In this document: one piece after another, positions 18,245-27,966 of the stretch
How positions within the stretch are numbered: position 1 is the first letter of the stretch
Layout of the letters: the number at the start of each line of letters is the position of its first letter
Source: Streptomyces marianii
GTDB taxonomy: Bacteria > Actinomycetota > Actinomycetes > Streptomycetales > Streptomycetaceae
Assembly (NCBI RefSeq): GCF_005795905.1
Contig: NZ_VAWE01000001.1
Location: 4,515,001 to 4,579,000, forward strand
Direction: 5' to 3'
Length of the DNA stretch: 64,000 bases
Notes under the pieces: model-generated
Told to the model about the DNA's origin: nothing
The model's database searches: none
What the model saw: only the letters and a program-made list of their open reading frames with translations
Position numbers and translations under genes: made by a program

Positions 18245-19315
18245 TCAGCGGCCGGTCTTCGGGGCCTTCCAGCGGGCGATGCCGCGGGCCACCAGGTTGA
18301 GGATCATGACGAAGGCGATCAGCACCAGGGCCGCTGCCCAGGCGCGGGAGACGGAGGCGTCGGTGCCGACGGCGTACTGCTCGTACACGTACAGCGGCAG
18401 GGACGCCTGGGCGCCTTCGAAGGGGTTCGGGTTGATCAGCTTCGTGCCGAAGACGAGCAGCAGCACGGGAGCCGTCTCACCGGTGATGCGGGCCACCGCG
18501 AGCATGACGCCCGTGGTGATGCCGCCGATCGCGGTCGGGAGGACCACCTTGAGGATCGTCCGCCACTTGGGGACGCCCAGCGCGAGCGAGGCCTCGCGCA
18601 GCTCGTTCGGGACGAGCTTGAGCATCTCCTCGGTGGAGCGGACGACGACCGGCATCATCAGGATGGCGAGCGCCAGCGCGCCGGCGAATCCGGAGGGCCC
18701 GAAGCCCAGCATCAGATTCCAGGTGGCCAGGATGAACAGACCCGCGACGATGGACGGGATGCCCGTCATGACGTCGACGAAGAAGGTGACGGCCTTGGCC
18801 AGCTTCCCACCGCCGTACTCGACGAGGTAGACCGCGGTGAACAGGCCGATAGGGGCGGCGATCAGCGTGGCGATGAGAACCTGCTCGATCGTGCCGAGCA
18901 GAGCGTGGTACACGCCGCCACCGGTCTCGGCGTCGAGGACCGCGTTCATGGAGTGGCCGAGGAAGTACGGGTCGAGTACCTCCAGGCCGTTGCTGATCGT
19001 GACCCACGACAGGGAGACGAGTGGGACGACGGCGAGGACGAAGGCGACCCAGACGATGCTGGTGGCCACCCGGTCCCTGGCCTGGCGCTTGCCTTCGACC
19101 TTCGTGGTGATCAGGTAGCTGAAGAGCACGAAGAGCAGAGCAGCCAGCAGACCCCACTGTATTCGGCTCTGCCAGCCGGCGGCCATGCCGAGGCCGATGC
19201 CCGCGGCGACGGCGCCGACGGCGATGGCCGGCTGGGCCCAGCGCGGGAGCCGGGCGTGGGAGAGGTGGTTGACGCGCGCGGTCGTGACCGGCCGATCCTG
19301 GACGACGTGGCTCAT
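18245..19315 (-). CDS. pstA: Phosphate ABC transporter permease PstA
   Basis: A 356-aa permease with six or more membrane helices and the EAA-like loop EASLALGVPKWRTILKVVLP. It forms the phosphate channel with PstC. The ATG at 19315 is chosen because it overlaps the pstC stop as ATGA; an in-frame extension to 19357 would lie inside pstC. The N-terminus of about 50 residues is longer than in E. coli PstA, as usual in Streptomyces. Confidence 0.96.
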   Translation of the reverse strand: MSHVVQDRPVTTARVNHLSHARLPRWAQPAIAVGAVAAGIGLGMAAGWQSRIQWGLLAALLFVLFSYLITTKVEGKRQARDRVATSIVWVAFVLAVVPLVSLSWVTISNGLEVLDPYFLGHSMNAVLDAETGGGVYHALLGTIEQVLIATLIAAPIGLFTAVYLVEYGGGKLAKAVTFFVDVMTGIPSIVAGLFILATWNLMLGFGPSGFAGALALAILMMPVVVRSTEEMLKLVPNELREASLALGVPKWRTILKVVLPTAIGGITTGVMLAVARITGETAPVLLLVFGTKLINPNPFEGAQASLPLYVYEQYAVGTDASVSRAWAAALVLIAFVMILNLVARGIARWKAPKTGR

Positions 19316-20304
19316 GCGTTGGCCCCCGAGTACTCCTTGCGACGGGCGATGATCCACCGGGCCGCGCCGTTGACCAGCAGCGTGATGACGAAGAGAACCA
19401 GACCGGAGGCGATGAGGGCGTCGCGGCCGAATTCGTTGGCCTCGTTGAACTTCGAGGCGATGTTCTGGGCGAAGGTGCCGCCGCCCGGGTCGAGCAGGTG
19501 CCCGGAGATCAGGAAGCTCGGGGAGAGGACCACGGCGACGGCCATGGTCTCGCCGAGCGCGCGGCCCAGGCCGAGCATGGAGGCGCTGATGATGCCGGAG
19601 CGGCCGAAGGGGAGCACCGACATACGGATGACCTCCCAGCGGGTGGCGCCGAGGGCGAGCGCCGCCTCCTCGTGCATCTTCGGGACCTGGAGGAAGACCT
19701 CACGGGTGACGTTGGTGATGATCGGAAGGATCATGATCGCCAGCAGGATGCCGACGGTGAACAGATTGCGCGCGGGGCCGTCGCCGGCCTTGTCGAATAT
19801 GTACGTCCAGCCCATGTACTCGTCGAGCCACTGGTTGAGGCCGTCGAGATAGGGGACGAGGAAGATCGCGCCCCACAGGCCGTAGATGATGCTCGGCACG
19901 GCCGCGAGCAGGTCCACGATGTAGGCGAGCGGCGCTGCGAGCTTGCGCGGCGCGTAGTGCGAGATGAACAGCGCGATACCGACGGCGACGGGCACGGCGA
20001 TGGCCATGGCGATGACCGAGGAGACGATCGTGCCGAAGGCCAGGACGGCGATGCCGAAGACCGGCGGGTCACCTGCCGGGTTCCACTCGAAGGTGGTGAG
20101 GAAGTTCCCCTGGTCCTTCGAGATGGCCAGGAAGGCACGGTAGCTGAGGAAGCCCGCGATCGCGGCCATGATCATCAGCAGGGCGATGCCGGAACCACGG
20201 GACAGGCCCAGGAAGACACGGTCTCCCGGGCGGGCCTTGGGCTTGGCTGCTGCGGCGGCCGGCCCCGGTGGAGGCGGCGCGTCGGTCTGAGTGGTGGTTG
20301 CCAT
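19312..20304 (-). CDS. pstC: Phosphate ABC transporter permease PstC
   Basis: A 330-aa permease with a Pro/Ala-rich cytoplasmic N-terminus, six membrane helices and the EAA loop EAALALGATRWEVIRMSVLP. The ATG at 20304 has a GGAG 10 nt upstream; a TTG one codon earlier is less likely. It begins 99 nt after pstS and its stop overlaps the pstA start. Confidence 0.96.
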   Translation of the reverse strand: MATTTQTDAPPPPGPAAAAAKPKARPGDRVFLGLSRGSGIALLMIMAAIAGFLSYRAFLAISKDQGNFLTTFEWNPAGDPPVFGIAVLAFGTIVSSVIAMAIAVPVAVGIALFISHYAPRKLAAPLAYIVDLLAAVPSIIYGLWGAIFLVPYLDGLNQWLDEYMGWTYIFDKAGDGPARNLFTVGILLAIMILPIITNVTREVFLQVPKMHEEAALALGATRWEVIRMSVLPFGRSGIISASMLGLGRALGETMAVAVVLSPSFLISGHLLDPGGGTFAQNIASKFNEANEFGRDALIASGLVLFVITLLVNGAARWIIARRKEYSGANA

Positions 20305-20403
20305 CAATGGTTTCTCCGGTCTGCGGAGCCGTGAGGCTCCCGGCGGCGGTGCACCGGATGCCGGGGCCGGCCCGTCGTGGTGGACGGACCGGCCCCGGTC
20401 GGG

Positions 20404-21540
20404 TCAGGACAGGGTGGGGACGATCTCGCGGACCTTGGCCGCGATCTCGGTCGGCAGCGGCGCGTAGCCGGCGTCCGAGAGGACCTTCTGGCCCTCGTCG
20501 CTGACGGTGTAGTTCAGGAACGCCTTCAGCGCGGGCAGGGTCTCCGCCTTGTTGCCCTTGTCGCAGGCGATCTCGTACGTGACCAGGATGATCGGGTAGG
20601 CCCCGTCGGCCTGGGTCTTGTAGTCGAGGCTGAGGGCGAGGTCGTTTCCGGTGCCCTTGACCTTGGCGGCGGCGATGGCCTTCGAGGCGTTCTCGGTGGT
20701 GGCCTCGACCGGGGCGGAGGCGCCGGTGTCGAGCTTGACCGTGCTGATCTTCTGGGCGGTCGCGTAGGACAGCTCGAAGTAGCCGATCGCGCCCTCGGTG
20801 CCCTTGACGGAGGAGGCCACACCGGAGGAGCCGCTGGCGGCCTGGCCGCCGGGGGCCTCCCACGACTTCGACTTCGGGTCGTGCTTCCACTCGGCCGGGG
20901 CGGCCTCGCTGAGGTACTTGTGCAGGTTCTGGGTGGTGCCGGACTCGTCCGAGCGGTGGAACGCCTGGATCGTGGTGCCGGGGAGGCTGACGCCCGGGTT
21001 CAGCTTGGCGATCGCCGGGTCGTTCCACTTCTTGATCTTCGTGTCGAAGATCTTGGCCAGGGTGGGGGCGTCGAGGATGAGGTTGTCCACGCCGCTGAGG
21101 TTGTAGCCGATGGCCACGGGGCCGCCCACCATCGGCAGGTTGATGCCCTGACCCGTCTTGCAGACCTTCTTGGACTCCTCGACCTCCTCCGGCTTCAGCG
21201 CGGAGTCGGAGCCGGCGAAGGCCACCTGGCCCTGGGTGAACTTGGTGATGCCACCGCCGGAGCCGATGGCCTGGTAGTTGACCTCGACGCCGGAGCAGGC
21301 CGCCTGGAAGTTCTTCACCCAGAGGTCCATGGCGTTCTTCTGTGCGGTCGACCCCGCCGCCAGGAGCTGGCCCTTGGCGTCGTCGCACGTGATGTTCGAC
21401 GCGGCGGTCGTCTTCTCGCCGGCGCTGCCGGCGCCGCCGGTGTTGTCGTCCGAACCACACGCCGTGAGGACCAGGGCGCCGGACACGGCGAGGGCGCCGA
21501 GCGCGGTGGCGCGAAGCCCGTTCTTGCGCTGAAGCTTCAC
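20404..21540 (-). CDS. pstS: Phosphate-binding lipoprotein PstS
   Basis: A 378-aa periplasmic-type binding lipoprotein. The signal peptide ends in a lipobox LTAC with Cys28, followed by a Gly/Ser/Asn-rich linker. The phosphate-binding fold shows AAGSTAQKNAMDLW, GSGGGITKFTQGQVAFAGSD and RSDESGTTQN, which hold the Ser/Thr/Asp/Arg ligands. The GTG at 21540 begins MKLQRKNG after GGAAGGA; the longer frame to 21831 runs through the PHO-box promoter and is rejected. First gene of the operon. Confidence 0.96.
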   Translation of the reverse strand: MKLQRKNGLRATALGALAVSGALVLTACGSDDNTGGAGSAGEKTTAASNITCDDAKGQLLAAGSTAQKNAMDLWVKNFQAACSGVEVNYQAIGSGGGITKFTQGQVAFAGSDSALKPEEVEESKKVCKTGQGINLPMVGGPVAIGYNLSGVDNLILDAPTLAKIFDTKIKKWNDPAIAKLNPGVSLPGTTIQAFHRSDESGTTQNLHKYLSEAAPAEWKHDPKSKSWEAPGGQAASGSSGVASSVKGTEGAIGYFELSYATAQKISTVKLDTGASAPVEATTENASKAIAAAKVKGTGNDLALSLDYKTQADGAYPIILVTYEIACDKGNKAETLPALKAFLNYTVSDEGQKVLSDAGYAPLPTEIAAKVREIVPTLS

Positions 21541-21673
21541 TTTCGGGTGTTCCTTCCAGAAGCCGCCGGGTCGCGGACGGGGCTCGGTCTGCCCTCGTCG
21601 TTCTACGGCGGCGTGTGTCGGGGTGGGTGGCGCGGCGCTCTGCCGGTCACCGGGTAAGCCCGAAATTAGGCAG

Positions 21674-21717
21674 ATCAGGTGAAGCGGCCGACGGGGCGTG
21701 GTGAACGGGAGGTGAAC
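21674..21717 (-). promoter_or_regulatory. PHO box (PhoP-binding direct repeats) of pstS
   Basis: On the minus strand two adjacent 11-bp units start GTTCACC (GTTCACCTCCC, GTTCACCACGC). A degenerate unit and then CTTCACCTGAT follow in the same 11-bp register. This matches the Streptomyces PhoP direct-repeat unit. A -10-like TAATTT lies at 21668-21663. Induction at low phosphate through PhoR-PhoP is expected. Confidence 0.9.
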
Positions 21718-21892
21718 CCTGCCGGACAAGGAAGTTCCGCCTTTATCGGGGCGTGACCTCGGGCTACGGCGGGCACCGTGTCGCTGGCCGCGGTTCGGCG
21801 GTTTCGCGTGCCCGGCCCGGCCCGGCGGCACGACTGGGTCCCGGTGCCGCGGTTGCGCGGCTCCTGCGCGGGGCGCGGCGCTCGGTCCCTGG

Positions 21893-22336
21893 TCAGTGGG
21901 TGTCGATGGCCTTCAGCAGGGCGTCGACGAGCGTCCGGTCTCGCGGCTCGGTGATCCGGCGGCGGGCGGCGTCCGGGGGCAGCCAGGCGATGCGGTCGAC
22001 CTCGTGGCCGGGGGTGAAGTCACCCGGCGAGGGGGCTTCGGCGGCCCAGTAGCTGACCTGCTTGGGGCGGCCGGCGGCGAGGTAGCGGACCGTCGGCAGG
22101 ACCGGGCCCGGCACCCCCTGGTGTCCGGTCTCCTCGCGGACCTCGCGCAGGGCCCCCTCAAGTGCCGGCTCGCCCCGCTTGAGCTTGCCCTTCGGGTGCG
22201 ACCAGTCGTCGTACCTGGGGCGGTGGACCAGGCAGATCTCTATTCCCCCGGCCGTCTGCGGGGAGCGGCGCCACAGGACGCAGCCGGCCGCGAGGACGGT
22301 GCCGTCGGGGGCGGTGCTGTCGGGGGCGGTGCTCAT
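21893..22336 (-). CDS. NUDIX hydrolase
   Basis: A 147-aa NUDIX enzyme with the complete box in GKLKRGEPALEGALREVREETG (about 52-73), the metal-binding REVREE included. NUDIX enzymes cleave nucleoside diphosphate-X compounds; those coupled to polyphosphate genes may act on NTPs, dinucleoside or inositol polyphosphates. The ATG at 22336 overlaps the CHAD gene stop (ATGA), so the two are translationally coupled. Confidence 0.9.
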   Translation of the reverse strand: MSTAPDSTAPDGTVLAAGCVLWRRSPQTAGGIEICLVHRPRYDDWSHPKGKLKRGEPALEGALREVREETGHQGVPGPVLPTVRYLAAGRPKQVSYWAAEAPSPGDFTPGHEVDRIAWLPPDAARRRITEPRDRTLVDALLKAIDTH

Positions 22337-23454
22337 GGCGCGGCCAGCGCGTGCTCGTCCCGGGGCCCGTCCTGTCCGGGGGTCGGTTCCCGCCATGTCC
22401 GCTGGAAGGCGAAGCGGGCGGCCTCGACCTCGTGGCGCTGGTCGGCGTGGAGCACGCCGAGGGCGTACGCGGTGGCCGGCGCGATGCGGGGTGTGCGGGC
22501 TGCCGAGGCGGCGGCCGCGGCCGCCTCGGCGGCGTCGCGGTGCCGGTCGAGGGTGCGGCCCGCGGCGGTGAGCCGCCGACCGGGGCCGGTGCCGTCTTCC
22601 GCGTACAGCACCTCCCGGGCGTAGCGGTGGAGCCGCAGCAGGTGCCGCACCTGGTGCCAGGGAGCGTCCTGCGCCTCGCCGGCGGAGGCGGTGGCGAGGC
22701 CGTGGACCAGGGCTTCCGCGTTGTACGGGTGGGCCGCGCGGGTCAGCGGCAGTGCGGTGACCGCGTCGAGCAGCCTGCGCTCGGCGACCTCCGCGTGCGC
22801 CGCGAGCGCGGGGCCGGGCGCCCCGGCGGGCGTGGCCAGCGGTACCTCGGAGGCGAGCAGGGCGACGGCGTCCGCGACCGCGTGGAACCGTGAGGAGCCG
22901 AGCGCCTGGAGGGCGGCGGAGTGGGCCCGGGTGCGGCCGAGCGTCAGCTGCCGCTCCAGCAGTGCCCCGGCGCGGGCGCCGCCCACGGTGAGGGCGCCGC
23001 GGACGGGCCGTTCGGCAACGGGTGGCCGTTCGGAGGGGGCCGCAGGAGCGCCGTCCGCGGGCGCGACCGGCCGGGCGTCGCCGTCCGCGGCCCGGGCCGC
23101 CGGGACCGGCTGGGTGCCCGAGAGCCGGGCCAGGGCGTCGAGCAGCCGGGTCAGCCGTGCCGTACAGGCGTGTTCCTCGGCGAGGATGCCGGACAGCCAG
23201 GCGAGCTCGGTGCGCAGCTGGTCCGCCCAGGCCTGGTCCAGCAGGGGACGGAAGGTGTGGAGCGTGCCGCGGATGCGGCGTGCCGCCCGCCGCAGGGCCC
23301 CGGCGGCCTCCGCCGCTCCCTGCGTGTCCGCACCGCTTTCGCCGTGCAGCCGCAGACTGCGGAGGAAGTCGCCGGCCTGTTCCTGCAGATATCCGGCCAG
23401 GACCTGGTCGGCGCCGGCCCCCCGCGGCGCCAGGGGAAGGTCATGGTTGTGCAC
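22333..23454 (-). CDS. CHAD-domain protein (polyphosphate binding)
   Basis: A 373-aa all-helical protein with the CHAD pattern of conserved His and basic residues ([16 protein letters not shown] near 58-73, [16 protein letters not shown] near 345). CHAD domains bind inorganic polyphosphate and localise to granules. No CYTH domain is fused. The GTG at 23454 overlaps the 3' end of ppk by 14 nt, and the stop overlaps the NUDIX start. The three genes form one overlapping unit. Confidence 0.88.
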   Translation of the reverse strand: MHNHDLPLAPRGAGADQVLAGYLQEQAGDFLRSLRLHGESGADTQGAAEAAGALRRAARRIRGTLHTFRPLLDQAWADQLRTELAWLSGILAEEHACTARLTRLLDALARLSGTQPVPAARAADGDARPVAPADGAPAAPSERPPVAERPVRGALTVGGARAGALLERQLTLGRTRAHSAALQALGSSRFHAVADAVALLASEVPLATPAGAPGPALAAHAEVAERRLLDAVTALPLTRAAHPYNAEALVHGLATASAGEAQDAPWHQVRHLLRLHRYAREVLYAEDGTGPGRRLTAAGRTLDRHRDAAEAAAAAASAARTPRIAPATAYALGVLHADQRHEVEAARFAFQRTWREPTPGQDGPRDEHALAAP

Positions 23455-25663
23455 GCCGGCGCCTCCGGGCGTCTATGAGCATCTCCTGGATGTGCCGCAG
23501 TGGCTGTCCGTCCGCGTCCGTGGCATGACGGCTCCACTCGCCGTCCGGGCCGAGGTGCCAGGACGAGGTGGAGTCGGACATTCCGGTCTCCAGCAGCCGG
23601 GTCAGGGCCGCGCGGTGGGCCGGGTCGGTGACCCGGACGAGTGCCTCGATACGGCGGTCGAGGTTGCGGTGCATCATGTCGGCGCTGCCGAACCACACCT
23701 CGGGTTCGCCGCCGTTGCCGAAGGCGAAGATCCGGGAGTGCTCGAGGAAACGGCCGAGGACGGAACGGACCCGTATGTTCTCGGACAGGCCCGGGACGTC
23801 CGGCCGGATCGCGCAGATCCCGCGGACCCACACGTCGACCGGGACACCGGCCCGGGACGCGCGGTAGAGCGCGTCGATGACGGCCTCGTCGACCATCGAG
23901 TTGACCTTGATGCGGACGTACGCGGGGCGGCCGGCCCGGTGGTGGACGATCTCCTTGTTGATCCGGGCGACGAGTCCGTCGCGCAGCGACTTCGGGGCGA
24001 CGAGCAGCCGGCGGTACGTCTCGCGGCGCGAGTACCCGGAGAGCCGGTTGAACAGGTCGGAGAGGTCGGCGCCCACCTGCGGGTCCGCGGTGAGCAGACC
24101 GAGGTCCTCGTACAGCCGGGCGGTCTTGGGGTGGTAGTTGCCGGTGCCGACGTGCGAGTAGCGGCGCAGGACGTCGCCCTCCTGGCGCACCACGAGCGAC
24201 AGCTTGCAGTGGGTCTTCAGGCCGACGAGGCCGTAGACCACGTGGCAGCCCGCCTCCTCCAGCTTCCGGGCCCACTTGATGTTGGCCTGCTCGTCGAAGC
24301 GGGCCTTGATCTCCACGAGGACGAGGACCTGCTTGCCGGACTCGGCGGCGTCGATCAGGGCGTCCACGATCGGTGACTTGCCGGAGGTCCGGTACAGGGT
24401 CTGCTTGATCGCGAGGACGTCCGGGTCGGCCGCCGCCTGCTCCAGGAATGCCTGGACGGAGGTGGAGAAGGAGTCGTACGGGTGGTGCAGGAGTACGTCC
24501 CGCTCCCGCAGCGCGGCGAAGATGTCGGGCGCCGACGCCGACTCGACCTCGGCGAGGTCGCGGTGGGTGCCGGCGATGAACTTCGGGTACTTCAGCTCGG
24601 GCCGGTCGAGCGAGACGATCCCGAACAGGCCCGTCAGATCCAGCGGGCCGGGCAGCGGGTAGACCTCGGACTCGGAGATCTTGAGCTCCCGGACGAGCAG
24701 GTCCAGCACGTAGGGGTCGATGGACTCCTCGACCTCCAGCCGGACCGGCGGGCCGAAGCGGCGGCGCAGCAGCTCCTTCTCCAGGGCCTGGAGGAGGTTC
24801 TCGGCGTCGTCCTCCTCGACCTCGAGGTCCTCGTTCCTGGTCACCCGGAACATGTGGTGCGCGAGTACCTCCATGCCGGGGAACAGCTCCTCCAGGTGGG
24901 CCGCGATGACGTCCTCGAGCGGTACGTACCGCTGGGGCGAGGCCTCCAGGAAGCGGGACAGCAGCGGCGGCACCTTCACCCGGGCGAAGTGGCGGTGGCC
25001 GCTGACCGGGTTGCGGACGACCACGGCGAGGTTCAGCGACAGGCCCGAGATGTAGGGGAAGGGGTGCGCGGGGTCCACGGCCAGCGGAGTGAGCACCGGG
25101 AAGATCTGCTGGCGGAAGAGGGTGAACAGGCGGGCCTGTTCCTTCTCCGTGAGCTCGGGCCAGCGGATGAGGTGGATGCCCTCGTCGGCGAGGGCCGGGG
25201 CGACGTCCTGCTGGAAGCAGGCGGCGTGCCGGGCCATGAGCTCGCGGGAGCGGTTCCAGATCAGCTCCAGGACCTCGCGGGGCTGCAGTCCGGAGGCCGA
25301 GCGGGTGGCGACGCCGGTCGCGATGCGGCGCTTCAGTCCGGCCACCCGGACCATGAAGAACTCATCCAGGTTCGAGGCGAAGATCGCCAGGAAGTTCGCC
25401 CGTTCGAGGAGCGGTGTGGCGGGGTCCTCGGCGAGCTCCAGGACCCGCTCGTTGAACGCGAGCCAGCTGCGCTCGCGGTCCAGAAAACGGCCCTGGGGCA
25501 GCTCCGCGTCCTCGGGTCCGCCCTCGTAGGCGTCGAGGTCGGCGTCGATGTCGGGCTCCAGGTCGGACACCGCGCCCGGCATCGTGTGGGGGCGGTGCGC
25601 GGCGATGGATCCGACGGACGGCTGGGCGTTCTGGACCGGTACCTCGGCGGGCTGCTGGCTCAT
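23441..25663 (-). CDS. ppk: Polyphosphate kinase 1
   Basis: A 740-aa PPK1 that reversibly makes polyphosphate from ATP. The N-terminal [14 protein letters not shown] and [11 protein letters not shown], the catalytic-His segment [21 protein letters not shown] (around residue 500), and the second conserved block [14 protein letters not shown] near 657 are all present. The ATG at 25663 begins MSQQPAEV; an acidic N-terminal extension of about 55 residues is usual in Streptomyces. It heads the ppk-CHAD-NUDIX unit. Confidence 0.97.
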   Translation of the reverse strand: MSQQPAEVPVQNAQPSVGSIAAHRPHTMPGAVSDLEPDIDADLDAYEGGPEDAELPQGRFLDRERSWLAFNERVLELAEDPATPLLERANFLAIFASNLDEFFMVRVAGLKRRIATGVATRSASGLQPREVLELIWNRSRELMARHAACFQQDVAPALADEGIHLIRWPELTEKEQARLFTLFRQQIFPVLTPLAVDPAHPFPYISGLSLNLAVVVRNPVSGHRHFARVKVPPLLSRFLEASPQRYVPLEDVIAAHLEELFPGMEVLAHHMFRVTRNEDLEVEEDDAENLLQALEKELLRRRFGPPVRLEVEESIDPYVLDLLVRELKISESEVYPLPGPLDLTGLFGIVSLDRPELKYPKFIAGTHRDLAEVESASAPDIFAALRERDVLLHHPYDSFSTSVQAFLEQAAADPDVLAIKQTLYRTSGKSPIVDALIDAAESGKQVLVLVEIKARFDEQANIKWARKLEEAGCHVVYGLVGLKTHCKLSLVVRQEGDVLRRYSHVGTGNYHPKTARLYEDLGLLTADPQVGADLSDLFNRLSGYSRRETYRRLLVAPKSLRDGLVARINKEIVHHRAGRPAYVRIKVNSMVDEAVIDALYRASRAGVPVDVWVRGICAIRPDVPGLSENIRVRSVLGRFLEHSRIFAFGNGGEPEVWFGSADMMHRNLDRRIEALVRVTDPAHRAALTRLLETGMSDSTSSWHLGPDGEWSRHATDADGQPLRHIQEMLIDARRRRRAQP

Positions 25664-25787
25664 GGACCCATTGTTCCGCGCAAAAGGGTGACCGGGCGCG
25701 CCGGAACGGGGCCTGATGGTGTCGGAACGCCCGTTCCGCGGGGCGGGGGGCACAGCGGGCTGCATTCCGTGAGGGTTGCAAGGGTCG

Positions 25788-25809
25788 CTGAATGGCCGGT
25801 AACGAGAAC
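25788..25809 (-). promoter_or_regulatory. Candidate PHO box upstream of ppk
   Basis: Two 11-nt units on the minus strand, GTTCTCGTTAC and CGGCCATTCAG, partly resemble PhoP direct repeats and lie about 125 nt before the ppk start. ppk of S. lividans is known to be under PhoP control, which supports the call. The match is weak. Confidence 0.35.
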
Positions 25810-25908
25810 ATGACGTACGGGATACCCGCCGGGCATCTCGTGTGTCGTGCCACCGCCCGAGCGGTGGTGGTGACCCCCGTCCACCACGGCCGCGCGGGCG
25901 GCGAGTTG

Positions 25909-26375
25909 TCAGCCGTGCCGCCGGCGCAGCACGGCGAACGCCGCGTATGTGGCCACGGCCGCGAGGAGCAGCACGATGCCCGTCTCGACGAGCTGGATCG
26001 GCCAGAAGTGGGCGGGCGGGTGGTGGACGGCGTACCACTCGCGGATCCCGGTGCCCGGCCGGCAGCCGGGGGGCGACGCCGACTGCGGGGTCACGCACTG
26101 CTGGACCCGTTCCCCGGAGGGGAGCACCAGGCCCTGCTCCATCTGCCAGGCACCGCGGCCGAGCTCGCCCCGGGACTGCCGCCACACGATCTCCGCCGTC
26201 GGCCACAGGCGGTCCCGCAGGCCGTCGAAGAGCAGCCACACCAGGCCGGTCAGGCCGAGGGCGAGGGTCCCGGCGGGGAGGGCGCGCCGCAGCAGCAGGC
26301 CCGTGAGCGCGCCGGCCGCGAGGGCGAGCAGCCCGTACGCCCGAGTCCGGTCGCCTCGATGGCGGTGTCGGTCAT
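25909..26375 (-). pseudogene. Deletion remnant: ABC ATPase start fused to permease end
   Basis: An ATG at 26375 overlaps the GntR stop as ATGA and encodes [13 protein letters not shown], which looks like the start of an ABC ATPase. After about 12 codons the frame breaks. From 26340 another frame reads [20 protein letters not shown] and continues to 25909 with a membrane helix, a [14 protein letters not shown] segment, and a last helix ending LRRRHG, like the C-terminal part of an ABC-2 permease. The ATPase body and permease N-terminus seem to be missing, and the pieces are out of frame. A separate small membrane protein starting near 26241 cannot be excluded. Confidence 0.62.
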
Positions 26376-26767
26376 GTGTCGTCCCCCTGGGTCTGCGTGA
26401 AGTGCTCGTCCAGCACCGCGGTGAAGAGCGCGGCCGCGTCCTCCCGGTCCAGTCCGGCCGCGCGGGCCCGCGCCGCCCAGTCGGCGAGTTCGCCGCGCAG
26501 GGGGGTGTCGGCGCCCGCGGCGCCGAGCGTCCTGCGGACGAACGTGCCGAGTCCGCGGCGGGCTTCCACCAGGCCTTCGCGCTCCAGCTCCCGGTAGGCC
26601 TTCAGCACCGTGTTCGGGTTGACGGCGGTCGCCTCGACCACTTCGCGGGCCGTGGGCAGCCGGTCGCCGGGCCGGAGCAGGTCCAGCCGCAGGGCCTGCT
26701 TCGTCTGCTGGACGATCTGGACGTAGGTGGCGATGCCGCTGCGCCGGTCGATCCGGTACTCGATCAC
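26372..26767 (-). CDS. GntR-family regulator, YtrA subfamily
   Basis: A 131-aa regulator. A winged helix-turn-helix (about 10-75: LPTAREVVEATAVNPNTVLKAYRELEREGLVEARRGLGTFV) is followed by a short C-terminal dimerisation region of about 45 residues, as in YtrA proteins that control adjacent ABC transporters. The start is one of three GTG codons (26776, 26773, 26767); 26767 has the best spaced ribosome site. The start region lies at the edge of a 16-bp-arm palindrome, so autorepression is likely. Its usual target transporter is only a remnant here. Confidence 0.87.
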   Translation of the reverse strand: MIEYRIDRRSGIATYVQIVQQTKQALRLDLLRPGDRLPTAREVVEATAVNPNTVLKAYRELEREGLVEARRGLGTFVRRTLGAAGADTPLRGELADWAARARAAGLDREDAAALFTAVLDEHFTQTQGDDT

Positions 26768-26770
26768 GCT

Positions 26771-26808
26771 CACCACCCTTTCACTAATCAAGTAGTGAAA
26801 GGGTGGTG
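26771..26808. promoter_or_regulatory. Large palindromic operator of the GntR gene
   Basis: A perfect inverted repeat with 16-bp arms (CACCACCCTTTCACTA and its complement) around the 6-nt centre ATCAAG. The core TTCACTA/TAGTGAA is a typical long YtrA-type site. Two of the candidate GTG start codons of the regulator lie in its left arm, so the mRNA may be leaderless or nearly so. Confidence 0.85.
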
Positions 26809-26902
26809 CAAGAGAGGGGGCGGTGTCAACCGCCCCCTGGTCCCGTCTCTCGGTCCCGCCTCCGTGCGGACGCGCTCGGCCCCGCGCGGCGAGGGAGGCC
26901 GC

Positions 26903-27829
26903 TCAGGTCTCCGTGCGGTACATCAGGTCCACCTCGTGCGTGGTGAACCCGAGCCGCTCGTACACCCGCAGGGCCGCCGGGTTGTCCGCGTCGACGTACA
27001 GCATGGCCGTCGGCACGCCCTGCGCCGCGAGATGGCGCAGTCCGATCGCGGTGAGGGCCTTGCCGAGGCCGGTGCCCTGGGCATCGGGTCGGACGCCCAG
27101 CACGTACACCTCGCCGAGCTGGTCCTCGGCGTGGAGCTTCGTCCAGTGGAAGCCGACGATCTCGCCCCCGCGCTCGGCGAGGAAGAAGCCCTTGGGGTCG
27201 AACCAGACCTCCTCCTTGCGGTCGTCGAGGTCGCGCTGGGTGATCGAGCCCTGCTCGGGGTGGTGGGCGAAGGCGGAGGCGTTTACCGCGAGCCAGGCGG
27301 CGTCGTCCTGGCCGGGGACGAAGGTGCGGACCGTCACGCCTTCCGGAAGGGGCGGTTCCGCAATGTCGAGCGGGCTCAACGGGCGCCGCAGCTGACGCAG
27401 TTCACGGAACAGGGTCATGCCGAGCACCTGGGCGAGATGGCGGGCCGCGGACTTGCCGCCGTGCGCCCACATCCGCAGCCGCTTGCCGGACGCGCCGAGC
27501 AGTGCGTTGCCGAGGGCCCGGCCGTGGCCGCGGCCGCGGTGCGCGGGGTGGACGACCAACTCGGCCGCGGGGGCCTCCACCGGGTCCGTTCCCTCCAGTT
27601 GGGCGTACCCGCGGAGGTCCCCGGCGACGGTGAGCACGAAGTGCCGTACCCCCTCGCGCCGACCGTGGCGCAGATACAGCCGGCCCTGTTCGGAGACGGC
27701 CTGCACCCCGTCGGCGCGGGCGGCGACGGACAGCAGGCCGAGCACGTCGTCGGCCAGCTCGGGGGAGAGCTCGTCGAGGGTCTTGATCTGCCGGCCGGGC
27801 TCGATGGCTGCGGGAGCTGCGTCAGTCAT
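26903..27829 (-). CDS. mshD: Mycothiol synthase (acetyl-CoA:Cys-GlcN-Ins acetyltransferase)
   Basis: A 308-aa protein of two GNAT domains. The N-terminal one carries ELVVHPAHRGRGHGRAL, and the C-terminal active one carries GEVYVLGVRPDAQGTGLGKALT and LYVDADNPAALRVYERLGF. MshD adds the acetyl group in the last step of mycothiol synthesis, the main thiol of actinobacteria. Start ATG at 27829; divergent from the 5'-nucleotidase gene. Confidence 0.95.
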   Translation of the reverse strand: MTDAAPAAIEPGRQIKTLDELSPELADDVLGLLSVAARADGVQAVSEQGRLYLRHGRREGVRHFVLTVAGDLRGYAQLEGTDPVEAPAAELVVHPAHRGRGHGRALGNALLGASGKRLRMWAHGGKSAARHLAQVLGMTLFRELRQLRRPLSPLDIAEPPLPEGVTVRTFVPGQDDAAWLAVNASAFAHHPEQGSITQRDLDDRKEEVWFDPKGFFLAERGGEIVGFHWTKLHAEDQLGEVYVLGVRPDAQGTGLGKALTAIGLRHLAAQGVPTAMLYVDADNPAALRVYERLGFTTHEVDLMYRTET

Positions 27830-27966
27830 ACGACGAGGGTACGGCGCCGGGCCGAACCCGATCGGATACCAGCTCGTAACCCGCTACCCCCTGTTGCGCT
27901 ACGCGCGTTGACTCTAGGCTGCCCGGCTGAGGACAGTCGTTTCACGCTGAACTGACAAGGGGACAG

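Noticed and set aside
21541..21831. N-terminal extension of PstS to residue 475
   Set aside because: It would start upstream of the PHO box and lacks a signal peptide; the GTG at 21540 gives a perfect lipoprotein signal.
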